Positions 1 to 7,530 of a stretch of 12,762 nt of DNA are shown here, one piece after another. This stretch comes from Temnopleurus reevesii (Eukaryota; Echinodermata; Echinoidea; Temnopleuroida; Temnopleuridae): the NCBI GenBank assembly GCA_036244855.1, contig BQKZ01004031.1:10357-23118 (forward strand), written 5' to 3'. Below the pieces are notes generated by a model. It did not search any database and was not told the DNA's origin. It worked only from the letters and a program-made list of their open reading frames with translations. Made by a program: the position numbers and the translations under genes. Numbering within the stretch: the stretch's first letter is position 1; the number at the start of each line of letters is the position of its first letter.

Positions 1-14
1 GGGGGGGGGGGGGG
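1..14. repeat. poly-G run at the left edge
   Basis: The window opens with 14 consecutive G. A similar G run sits directly before the join at 8709, so this may be a contig end that stalled in a homopolymer rather than a biological feature. Confidence 0.8.
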
Positions 15-570
15 CGTCTTCGGCCCACAACTGGACCCATCAGGAAGGATTCATCTCGAATCAAGGATTGAGGACGGGTAGCAAAATGTATCTAGTTTGA
101 CCGTTAGATTAACATCATACTATATGGTTATTTCGTAAATGTTGTGTCGATTTATGGACGGAAGAGATGAGCCCTCCCCATGCACCCTCACCTCCGCTCA
201 AAATTTTTCTCCACCAATTTCACAGGTATTTTCAGGGACTTTTCATACTTAATTCCGTTTCGAGGTTTGTCTTAGCCAAGATTTTTTTCTCAGTTGTAAC
301 CCATTCCAAATTGTCGTTCATAGCGGGGGATGACATTGATTTCTTTTCAGGGTTACTTTGTAACAATATGCATCGAAACGCTTAACTGAAACTATCTTTT
401 CAAAATGTCAAATATTAAATAGACGAATGAATAAAATAAGTGTGCGTACGTCCACCGAGCGGCGGGCGAATTTAGTGTTGGTTGATCGACCCCCTGTACA
501 TTTCTGCTGCTTAGTGACCTGGCCATAGGTTGGCAATTGAAAGAAGTGTGTGACTATGAGTGTCAAAGCT
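15..570. other. Unassigned non-coding DNA
   Basis: I see no gene, tRNA, recognisable repeat or strong inverted repeat here. A 72-residue open frame (167-385) has no recognisable domain and no codon-like regularity. A short GC-richer patch at about 455-475 is surrounded by AT-rich sequence. This may be ordinary intergenic or intronic DNA. Confidence 0.5.
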
Positions 571-790
571 CACTCACACATTTTAGAGATTATAGCCAAC
601 GTCTGCCAAGCTTTCACGAAATTTGAAAGCCGCTCCGTGAACGCAGAAATGCGGAAGAAAGACGCTTGTCTGATGTTAATACATGCGTATATGTGGATGC
701 TAGCCTAACGCTTTCTTTCTTTCACATTTCTTCGTTCACGGGGAGTCTTTCAAATTTCCTGAACGGAGGGCAGACGTTGGCTATTAGACA
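571..790. mobile_element. Palindromic MITE, family D copy 1
   Basis: This is a fold-back element. The left arm runs from ATAGCCAACGTCTGCC (592-607) through GAAATTTGAAAG and CCGTGAACG. The right arm mirrors it, with CGTTCACGG, CTTTCAAATTTC and GGCAGACGTTGGCTAT ending at 784. The arms pair over about 75 bp with scattered mismatches and leave a central loop of about 50 bp. The outer part CTCACACATTTT (572 onward) aligns with the outer ends of the copies at 1815, 8585 and 9693, so the true left end is probably near 572. There is no coding capacity, so the element would need a transposase from elsewhere. The superfamily is not identified and the target-site duplication is not resolved. Confidence 0.75.
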
Positions 791-1390
791 TTTTTTTCCA
801 ATATTGGTGGACCACATGCATGTGGATAATAGGAAACGACTGCGCATCTCATGTGCGCAGTGACTGAACGTGCGCAACGGAAATGCGCATCATTTATTGC
901 GGACATCAGAAGTGCGCTCGTTTTCTTAGCGTCCACAAGCCCCCGTCAACTAATTTTGAAAACACACTCTTATTAAAGAGTTGACTGAGCCGTCTGGTCA
1001 TCCTAATCATATTAATGGGACACGCTCTCTAATGTGAAAATACCAAAATAGCACTCAGTATGGTGTCCCGATGGAGACAGAATTAGATAGCCCACATTAT
1101 CGTACAAAAGCAGTTGACCGATAAATGTTTAATAGCCAAGTGATATGGGAGCTCCCCTTTCAAAGAAATTTACGGTAGTTAGGACAATTATGGTTATGAA
1201 TAAACTGATGCTTCTAAGAAAAACACGATTCAATGATTCAATTAGGGTAGACACGCTAGTAAGAGCTATAGGATATGACATTTCGGGGGTCGACTGGTTT
1301 GTGTCCTCTCAAGACAACCTGACAAACAAATAACTCAGGGTCTTCAAGAAAATTACCACCCCTTTTTTGGCTTTGCACCCCTCACCCCAT
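791..1390. other. Unassigned non-coding DNA with a TGCGCA cluster
   Basis: Apart from the TGCGCA cluster at 840-917, I see nothing I can name. A 62-residue open frame at 1145-1333 is not similar to any family I recognise. At this length in AT-rich DNA such frames are expected by chance. Confidence 0.5.
840..917. promoter_or_regulatory. Cluster of TGCGC(A) motifs, NRF-1-like half sites
   Basis: TGCGCA occurs at 841-846, 854-859, 871-876 and 884-889, with a further TGCGC at 913-917. The first two form a perfect palindrome, CTGCGCA to TGCGCAG (840-860), with a 7-base spacer. The NRF-1 consensus is made of two GCGCA-type half sites, so the cluster resembles a binding region for that factor. No TATA box, exon or gene is visible nearby, so regulatory function is only a possibility. 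Confidence 0.25.
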
Positions 1391-1406
1391 CATGCCCATG
1401 CCTCAA

Positions 1407-1430
1407 GGGGGGGGGGGGGGGGGGAGGGGG
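1407..1430. repeat. Poly-G tract
   Basis: Eighteen G, one A, then five G. The tract could form a G-quadruplex and is also a likely sequencing-length error site. The open frame that crosses it (1392-1706) is read through homopolymer and microsatellite and is not taken as coding. Confidence 0.85.
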
Positions 1431-1814
1431 CAGCACTGTCGATGCCATCCTTGGATACGCGCATGCTATAATAAGATATATCATATCATCACACTTCATC
1501 ATCATTTTCCTATCCAGTACATGGAAAAATTAATAAACAAATATAAAACGGATGAACGAACGAAAGCAATTAAATCCCAATGGAGATGCAATGGTGCTTT
1601 ATTGGATTTTAGCACTACTAAGATAATTGAATTTCTATGTGCCAATACTTGGAATTTATCCCACGCATTTTATCCTTTATTTTTGTTTGTTTGTTTGTTT
1701 TTGTGAGGATATAATAAATGCATGATTGCTATGCGATCAAGCAGTTAGCCAATTACAGTCAGAGAGATAATTATACCTCTACACGCTAAGAATAAAAGGT
1801 TGGTCTCAAATTCG
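1431..1814. other. Unassigned AT-rich DNA with a short (TTTG)n run
   Basis: The stretch contains a TTTG-type microsatellite at about 1683-1703. I see no gene, RNA or paired repeat otherwise. Confidence 0.5.
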
Positions 1815-2050
1815 ACTCACACCTTTGTGTTTTAGCCTGCGTCGGCGTGGCGTTTCTGAAAAATTAAAAACCACTCCCTGGATGCACAAAGGCGGAGGTA
1901 ATACTGTGGACTGATGCTCGGCGTACGCTCTTTGAGCACAAGCTGAGCGCCAGTCCATCGTCTGACAAGCGTATACAGTGCGCCCGGAGAGGGTTTTTAA
2001 TGTTCTAAAATGCTTGGCTGACGCAGGCTAAAATCGCAAAGGTGTAAGAC
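1815..2050. mobile_element. Palindromic MITE, family D copy 2
   Basis: This is the best preserved family D copy. The outer ends CACACCTTTG (left, from 1818) and CAAAGGTGTAAG (right, to about 2048) pair, followed by the perfect inverted pair TTTTAGCCTGCGTC (1830-1843) and GACGCAGGCTAAAA (2019-2032). Pairing continues inward past ATTAAAAACC and GGTTTTTAAT. The centre has a second hairpin, TGGACTG near 1909 pairing with CAGTCCA near 1951. The AGCC(N)2CGTC core, the ATTAAAA block and the TGGACTGA segment are shared with the copies at 571, 8585 and 9693. No transposase is encoded. Confidence 0.8.
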
Positions 2051-2251
2051 GGCCTTTAAAGTTTTGAAAAAGAAAACTACTGTAGTAAAAGGGGCCAAAG
2101 ATGGGGTAAATACATTCCCCCGTTCAAGTGTAATTCTTGATATACAATCTTGACATTTCACTCTAACATCCGTTCCATTCACTTCAAAAGCGTTAAACAA
2201 AAGTTCATCCAGCATTGGGCTAACTAAACGTATTCCAATAATGGTTGAGTT
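2051..2251. other. Unassigned non-coding DNA
   Basis: Sequence between MITE D copy 2 and the retroelement tail. A 72-residue minus-strand frame here extends into the MITE arm and has no recognisable domain. Confidence 0.45.
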
Positions 2252-2310
2252 TTAATAATAATAATAATAATTTGCATTTATAAAGCGCATTTTCGTGAGA
2301 TTCAAAGCGC
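2252..2310 (-). mobile_element. Non-LTR/SINE-type 3' tail fragment
   Basis: Read on the minus strand, this ends GCGCTTTATAAATGC followed by (ATT)n. It closely resembles the 3' ends of the three SINEs in this window, which read CGCTATATAAATTGC or AGCGCTATATAAATG before a TAA-type repeat. Such tails are recognised by the reverse transcriptase of a partner LINE. No tRNA-like head or central SINE core follows, so this is either a truncated SINE or the 3' end of the partner LINE itself. Confidence 0.55.
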
Positions 2311-2343
2311 ATTTTGACAAAAGCACATTTTGACAAAAGCGCA
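2310..2343. repeat. 17-bp tandem duplication
   Basis: The unit CATTTTGACAAAAGC occurs twice in direct succession with one spacer base changed. It is a small replication-slippage type duplication next to the retroelement tail. Confidence 0.7.
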
Positions 2344-2640
2344 TAAAGGATTGGGCACATTTAAACCTATAGTTGTGTAAATTATGTCCAGCAAAATGGT
2401 AAAGTTTTAAATTCCACTGCACGTTGGACATAATTTGACCAATAGTCGTATGGACAGTACGTTGCCCAGTGGTGGGTAAACTATTCCAAACTTCTTTAAG
2501 AGCGTTCCTGGAAAAAGCAGAAAAGTGCAACTTATTTGCACCTCAAACCGGAAATGGCATCTCAAACCGGAAATGGCTTTGCACTTTTTTCCGCGTATAG
2601 GATCCACAATGTTCCTTAATGCTTCCAACGTACTCTTGAT
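2311..2640 (-). pseudogene. Possible decayed non-LTR retroelement 3' end
   Basis: On the minus strand, directly upstream of the tail at 2252-2310, one frame (about 2420-2530) includes RNALKEVWNSLPTTGQ. A WNSLP motif is common near the C-terminus of reverse-transcriptase ORFs of CR1, L2 and RTE-like LINEs, and its position just before a LINE-type tail fits that reading. The match is a single short motif. The region also holds two small tandem duplications (about 2310-2343 and 2541-2578) and a local inverted repeat around AATTATGTCCA and TGGACATAATT. It may equally be an unrelated repeat. Confidence 0.22.
2541..2578. repeat. 18-bp tandem duplication framed by an inverted repeat
   Basis: CTCAAACCGGAAATGGC is present twice in a row. 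The pair lies between AAAGTGCAA (about 2522) and TTGCACTTT (about 2580), which are perfect inverted partners, so the whole could form a hairpin. Confidence 0.65.
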
Positions 2641-3845
2641 CGTCATGATTACTATCTCTTCATATTTATCATCTATAAATAACTTTTTTTTTCAATCTTG
2701 CCCCCAACTAGGTCAGCTAAAACACTTTAATCCAGTTCTATCGTCGATGTAATATTTTCAATTTTCTTTAAAATGAGTTTCGTTGATGAGTACTGCGTTT
2801 TCATCAGACGAGCACAATCGCACCCAATTAATAACTACAACCAGTTCACTGACATTATAACTTCAATTTCCTCGCTATGTTTCCACACTGATAAACAAAC
2901 ATATGTGGGGAACCAATTAATAGGCCATAGGCTCCGATACGTGGATTGAATTCATTGACTGATAATTAATACGTAAGAATAAAATACGCACACCGAAGTC
3001 ATTAATATATTTAGAAATCTCACTCGATATTAATGTTCATATCGCTAATCAATGTACAATTACATTGAATGTCGTTACCATGAATTGAACATTTATTGTA
3101 GCCTCGTAAAAATTTAATTAGGTTAACTGTTTCCATTTCAGATTAATGTGGTATAGGTGGGTGTAAAGGGTTGCACAATTTCATGAAACATTTCTTGCCT
3201 TAATGACAAAGAGCATGCGTCATTCATTATTTATCATTTAAGTTTAATTTGATGCATCTGAATTACAAAGAAAGTAAAAAAATCCCTAGTGAATGTCTTC
3301 AATTAAGCGAAACAGCGATGCAAATAATGTATTATTACATATAGTATTACACATATACGTTTAGATGTTTGATGTCAGATCAACTTTATTGTATTCCAAG
3401 AGGAAAGATCGTTTGAAAGAGCATTTCTGATTGGTCACGGATCAGTCTATATGAGACAAACTGAGGATGCATCGACAGTCTTTATTGGCCATTTCCATCC
3501 GCCCCACCCCGCAAAAGCTACGAAATGGGGGAAAATGTGAGAAAAACTATCGCTTAAGGATGGATGCTTTCTGCTATCTACTGTAGATATTAACATATTG
3601 AAGTATTGGATTGAATTAATTGTTGTCGTAAACAACGATCACTTCCTCAACTACTTCTCTATTTTCATCTCTATCAATTCCTCATTTAATCTCTATTTCC
3701 CCGAAGCAATTACAATAAAGTTTATATGGAATCTTGCCAGAGGAAAAACACTGATAAACATGTAAATTTTGACGGTGTGTACTTTCTTTTGATTGCTATA
3801 TGCTTATCTAACATGTCTGGAGCAGGTGTATACATAGTCCTTTTT
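2641..3845. other. AT-rich unassigned DNA
   Basis: No gene, RNA or paired repeat is recognised. Between about 2940 and 3330 there are many TAAT/ATTA cores and one exact octamer in reverse orientation, ATGCAAAT (3318-3325). In AT-rich DNA these appear often by chance, so I do not call an enhancer. Confidence 0.45.
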
Positions 3846-4160
3846 ACCTCCTCCCACCCCCCCCCCCTCCCCCTCTCCATCACTCCCACTCTCTATATAT
3901 ATATCTCCCTCTACCCCCCTTCTCCCTCTCTCTCTCTCTCCTTCTGTCTCCTTCTCTTTCTTTTTCTCTCTATCCTCCTCTATCTCTTTTTTTCTCTTCA
4001 CTTCTCTCTATATCTGTCTCTCTTTCTGCCTATCTCTCTCTCCCTCCCTCGCTCCCCTTCCACGCCCTCTCAATCGCTTTCTTTCTATCTCACTTTTTCT
4101 TCTATTTATCTCCCTCTCTTTCTCTTTCATTCTCTTCTCCATCTGCTCTACTCTTTCCGT
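3846..4160. repeat. Long polypyrimidine (CT-rich) tract
   Basis: About 310 bp consist almost only of C and T on this strand, with short TATA interruptions near 3893-3903 and no G over most of it. It includes a poly-C run and CTCTCT blocks. The 147-residue open frame across it (3726-4169) is a low-complexity Ser/Leu/Phe/Pro product of the tract and is not considered coding. Mirror-symmetric pyrimidine tracts can adopt triplex DNA and stall polymerases. The second version of the locus (from 5906) begins inside this tract, so it is a plausible place for assembly to have broken. Confidence 0.85.
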
Positions 4161-4342
4161 TCCCATTAATAGGTCAACAGTGCGTGATATGATAAGATAT
4201 CATGATCTTGTCACCCGTATGTTTTTATCTTTAATCTCGTCTATTTTTCTTGCAATTACCCCGGCCCCAATCAGAGTTCCTGGGATTCCAATGAATAACA
4301 AATCCATGGGGAGGTGCGTGGCTTACGCAAAATAATCGCATG

Positions 4343-4564
4343 CCTGGGTGGTGTTTCACCAAGTTACGAAAAACTTTAAGAACGACTTTAAACTCGACTG
4401 GTATCACTTCTTGTGCATAATGGTTCACTTACAGATGGATGGATCCAAAAGACATAAACAACGACTCAATATCCATGAATGGTACAGTCATGCGCGTATT
4501 ACGCATTCAGTCGAACTTAAAATCGTTCTTAAAGTCTTTCTTTTCTTGGTGAAACACCGCCAGG
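4343..4564. mobile_element. Palindromic MITE, family H element A
   Basis: The left end CCTGGGTGGTGTTTCACC (4343-4360) is inverted at the right as GGTGAAACACCGCCAGG (4548-4564). Pairing extends about 60 bp through ACTTTAAGAACGA and CTCGACTGG into the arms. The terminal GGTGTTTCACC is itself a tiny hairpin (GGTG, TTT, CACC). The second version of the locus (6218 onward) keeps the left end but lacks most of this element, so it either inserted into an older copy of the same family or was lost by recombination between the two left ends. Confidence 0.75.
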
Positions 4565-4900
4565 GAGGTGTTTCACCAAGTTGCGCAAGACTTTAAGAAC
4601 GATTTTTACGCGCGACTGGTATCAGCTCTTATGATGATTAATCGAGAATCTTATACGTATTACACGCGTTTAAGTACTCGGAGATGTTTCACCAAGATAA
4701 GAAAGACTTTACGCATGACTTTACGTTCGACTGGTATCCCTTCTTGCGGTGAATGCGCGTAATATCATGAATAATTACGCGCAAGAAGTGATACTAGTCG
4801 AACGTAAAGTCGTGCGTAAAGTCTTTCTTATTTTGGTGAAACACCTCCCAGTCTTTCTTAAAGTCATGTGTAACTTTAAGAACGATTAAGTGAGGTTTAT
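4563..4900. mobile_element. Family H element B, interrupted by element C, right end decayed
   Basis: A second left end, GGGAGGTGTTTCACCAAG, starts at 4563 and continues with ACTTTAAGAACGAT, as in element A. Its inner right arm (GTCTTTCTTAAAGTC, from 4850, then ACTTTAAGAACGAT to 4887) is separated by element C. In the second version of the locus a recognisable right end, GGTGAAACACCGTCC, survives at 6496-6510. Here it has been replaced by unrelated bases. This is therefore an older host element into which later ones inserted. Confidence 0.65.
4680..4848. mobile_element. Palindromic MITE, family H element C
   Basis: This is a near-perfect fold-back of 169 bp, with about 80 of 85 arm positions pairing by eye. 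The ends are GGAGATGTTTCACC (left) and GGTGAAACACCTCC (right). The matching site in the other version reads GTACTCCAGTC (6321-6331) with no insert. Removing 4680-4848 from this version leaves exactly GTACTCCAGTC. The insertion therefore shows no target-site duplication, or the empty site results from exact excision. No coding capacity. Confidence 0.85.
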
Positions 4901-5605
4901 CATTAGATGAAACGTGTTTATGTATCATAAATTATACACCTATTGTCTACTTCCTTGGTTCAGTTAAAGGAGCATGGGTCGGAATGTGTAATTATTTTTC
5001 CATTTTTTCTCCTTCATATTTATATTTCATATACTAAAAATGGCCGCAGTTTGCTAAGTACGTCCTCAACAGAGTTGCCAATTCTTCTGGGATAAGCATG
5101 AGGTAGAAATTGAAATATTTCTAAATATCAGAAATGAATAAATAAATAAATAAATAAATAACGCAAAAGCTGAACAAAAGCATGAAAAGTGAGAGCTAGC
5201 AATGACACAAATTATCAGCAATTTACTTGTAATGAAAGCCTTGTATTTATATTAAAATACACCTCATGCATCCAGAAGTTTAATTGGCATTTCTGCTACA
5301 GTAAGAAGAGGATTCTTTTTTTCACTCCCCTCTTTATTGCACCCTTTTCATTTAACTCTAGATTAGTGCTTATTTGATATTTGTATATTTCTTTTGCTCC
5401 AGGACCAAGATGAAAACAAAGTTTTACCTTGTATATAATTGATATTGTTATCCTGTTCAAATATGTTTTAATAAATAAATAAATACATACATTTTCTCTA
5501 GGCTATACCTAATTCAACTAAGTTTTATGTGCAGCCAGTGGCAATCGCACTTGGACCTTGTTTATTGCCGTGATCTATTGCCTTATACGTCTGGGGAAAG
5601 AACAT
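4901..5605. other. Non-coding DNA shared by both versions
   Basis: This aligns with about 6665-7530. It holds AATA-type microsatellites at 5137-5160 and 5470-5485 and no gene I can recognise. The second version contains about 170 extra bases within the corresponding stretch. Confidence 0.55.
5137..5160. repeat. (AATA)n microsatellite
   Basis: Six or so AATA units. The matching place in the second version (about 6890-6900) is reduced to a single GAATAACG, so the repeat number differs sharply between the versions. Confidence 0.85.
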
Positions 5606-5608
5606 CTG

Positions 5609-5735
5609 GGGCCTGTAACATAGAATATACAAATAAACTTACGATAAATATCAATCGTAAGTCTATAGCATAGCATGGACCATAAAGATACAATTATTTT
5701 TTTAATTTATCGTATCTCTTTTATGTTACAGGCCC
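5609..5735. mobile_element. MITE family G copy 1 with CTG target duplication
   Basis: A 127 bp element with terminal repeats GGGCCTGTAACATA (left) and TATGTTACAGGCCC (right), allowing for drift. It is flanked by CTG at 5606-5608 and 5736-5738. The other version has a single CTG at 7531-7533 in the same context (GAACGTCTGATGTG), which directly shows a 3-bp target duplication. Inside, CTTACGAT pairs with ATCGTAAG (5638-5661) and GATAC pairs with GTATC (5687-5716), giving two internal hairpins. Relative to the copy at 6368 the internal order is reversed, so it lies in the opposite orientation. A 3-bp duplication points towards PIF/Harbinger-like transposases, but that is inference. Confidence 0.85.
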
Positions 5736-5904
5736 CTGATGTGTATCCGGCTGTTCATAGTATAAGCATAATAGAAACATCAAATCGCATTCGACAACCG
5801 ATAAGAAGTGCGGGATGAGCCCTGATTTGGAGGGGTGATTTCCTCCTTCGGCCCTATTAGAGAGGGCAGGGTAGGCAGGGTCAAGTCAGACTCCAAACTG
5901 CAGC

Positions 5905-5905
5905 N
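5905..5905. other. Contig join (single n)
   Basis: A single undetermined base where sequence matching 7702 stops and sequence matching 4031 starts abruptly. The true gap length is unknown. Confidence 0.9.
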
Positions 5906-6217
5906 TATCTCTCTCTCCCTCCCTCGCTCCCCTTCCACGCCCTCTCAATCGCTTTCTTTCTATCTCACTTTTTCTTCTATTTATCTCCCTCTCTTTCTCT
6001 TTCATTCTCTTCTCCATCTGCTCTACTCTTTCCGTTCCCATTAATAGGTCAACAGTGCGTGATATGATAAGATATCATGATCTTGTCACCCGTATGTTTT
6101 TATCTTTAATCTCGTCTATTTTTCTTGCAATTACCCCGGCCCCAATCAGAGTTCTTGGGATTCCAATGAATAAGAAATCCATGGGGAGGTGCGTGGCTTA
6201 CGCAAAATAATCGCATG

Positions 6218-6510
6218 CCTGGGTGGTGTTTCACCAAGTTACGAAATACTTTTTACGCGCGACTGGTATCAGTTCTTATGATGATTGATCGAGAATCTTA
6301 TACGTATTACACGCGTTAAAGTACTCCAGTCTTTCTTAAAGTCGTGCGTAACTTTAAGAACGATCAGGGGCCTGTAACATAAAAGAGATACGATTAATTG
6401 GAAATTTATCGTATCTCCATCATACATGTTTTCCTATAGACTTACGATTAATATTTATCGTAAGTTTAATTGCATCTTTTATGTTACAGGCCCCTGGTGA
6501 AACACCGTCC
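6218..6510. mobile_element. Family H element, simpler version
   Basis: This corresponds to 4343-4900. The left end CCTGGGTGGTGTTTCACC is at 6218-6235 and the right end GGTGAAACACCGTCC at 6496-6510. A family G MITE (6368-6493) lies just inside the right end. Without that insert the host is about 165 bp, close to the 169 bp of element C, which suggests this was the original single element before nesting in the other version. Confidence 0.65.
6368..6493. mobile_element. MITE family G copy 2
   Basis: 126 bp with perfect ends GGGCCTGTAACATAAAAG and its inverse. The flanks are CAG (6365-6367) and CTG (6494-6496), so a duplicated CTG could have changed at its middle base, or the element tolerates CWG. 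Two internal hairpins are clear: GATACGAT pairing with ATCGTATC (6388-6416) and ACTTACGAT pairing with ATCGTAAGT (6439-6464). The element could fold into a cross with two side arms. The other version lacks it. Confidence 0.85.
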
Positions 6511-6512
6511 TG

Positions 6513-6661
6513 GGCCCCTGTAACGTAAAGGTTTGCAATTAATCGCTATTTGATTTTGTGATCGCTTGCAAACTTCTATACATGATTTGCCATAGACTTG
6601 CGATTGATATCAATCGCTATCAGATTTAGCGATTAATCGCAAACCTTTATGTTACGGGGCC
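6513..6661. mobile_element. MITE family G copy 3, diverged
   Basis: The ends are GGCCCCTGTAACGTAAAG (left) and CTTTATGTTACGGGGCC (right), flanked by CTG (6510-6512) and TTG (6662-6664). The layout is as in copy 2: a first hairpin GTTTGCAA with TTGCAAAC, and a second GCGATTGATATCAATCGC. The internal sequence differs strongly from copies 1 and 2, while the ends and the double-hairpin plan are kept. It starts only 16 bp after copy 2 ends, in the right end of the family H host. Confidence 0.75.
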
Positions 6662-6664
6662 TTG

Positions 6665-7530
6665 GTGTATCATTGGATGAAATGTGTTTATGTATCATAC
6701 ATTATACACATATTGTATACTTCCTTGGTTCTGTTAAAAGAGCATGGGTCGGAATGTGTAATTATTTTTCCATTCTTTCTCCTTCATAATTATCTATATA
6801 TTTCATATACTAATAATGGCCGCAGTTTGCTAAGTACGTCTTCAACAGAGTTGCCAATCCTTCTGGGATAAGGATGAGGTCGAAATTGAAATGTGAATAA
6901 CGCAAAAGCTGAACAAAAGTGAGAGCTAACAATAAACAATAAGTCGATCGTCACTTCAATGCTCCTTTGTAATGCTATTCAAATCGGAGTCGGCTTGTTA
7001 TTACTGTGTCTACACAGTTCAATACACTGTACACGGCGTACGGCTCTATTGTCCATGACCCTCTTTATTTTGCGAAATTAGTTTAGATCGTGTTGATAAC
7101 AGAAATTATCATATACTCTCACCAATTAACTTGTAATTAAAGACTTATATTTATATCAAAATATATCTCATGCATCCAGAAGGTTGGCATATCAGTACAG
7201 TAGGAAAGGGATTCTTTTTTTTTCTCTCTTCCCTCTTTACCGTATTGCACCCTTTTTTCATTTAACTCTAGATTAGTGAATATTTGATATTTCTTTTGCG
7301 CCAGGACCAAGGTGAAAATCAACTTTTACCTTGTATATAATTGATATTGTTATCCTGTTCAAATATGTTTTAATAAATAAATAGATGCATACATACATTT
7401 TTCCCCCTAGGCTATACCTAATTCAACGAAGTTTTATGTGTAGCCAGTGGCAATCGCACTTGGACTGCTTCACCGTCAATATTTATTGTCGTGATCTTTT
7501 TATTGTCTTATGCGACTGGAGAAAGAACGT
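6665..7530. other. Non-coding DNA of version 2
   Basis: This matches about 4900-5605 except for roughly 170 bp near 6929-7105 with no counterpart. That extra block has no terminal repeats I can see. No gene is recognised. Confidence 0.5.

Larger units (their letters stand above)
4031..5904. repeat. Duplicated block, version 1 (end of contig 1)
   Basis: The block matches 5906-7702 in the same orientation. The offset is exactly 1875 bases for the first 340 bp, where I count only about two substitutions, and more scattered differences follow. Compared with the other version, this one carries extra sequence at about 4371-4599, a MITE at 4680-4848, an AATA microsatellite expansion near 5137-5160 and a MITE at 5609-5735. 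It lacks the two MITEs at 6368-6661 and about 170 bp found near 6929-7105. It stops at the n of 5905. The most economical reading is one allele of a heterozygous locus; a recent tandem duplication is the alternative. Confidence 0.9.

Noticed and set aside
2940..3330. Homeodomain-rich enhancer
   Set aside because: TAAT and ATTA are expected to be frequent at this base composition, and no independent evidence such as conservation can be seen from the window.
3726..4169. 147-residue open frame
   Set aside because: It is almost entirely the CT tract translated into Ser, Leu, Phe and Pro, has no domain, and the frame is open only because pyrimidine-only DNA contains no stop codons on this strand.
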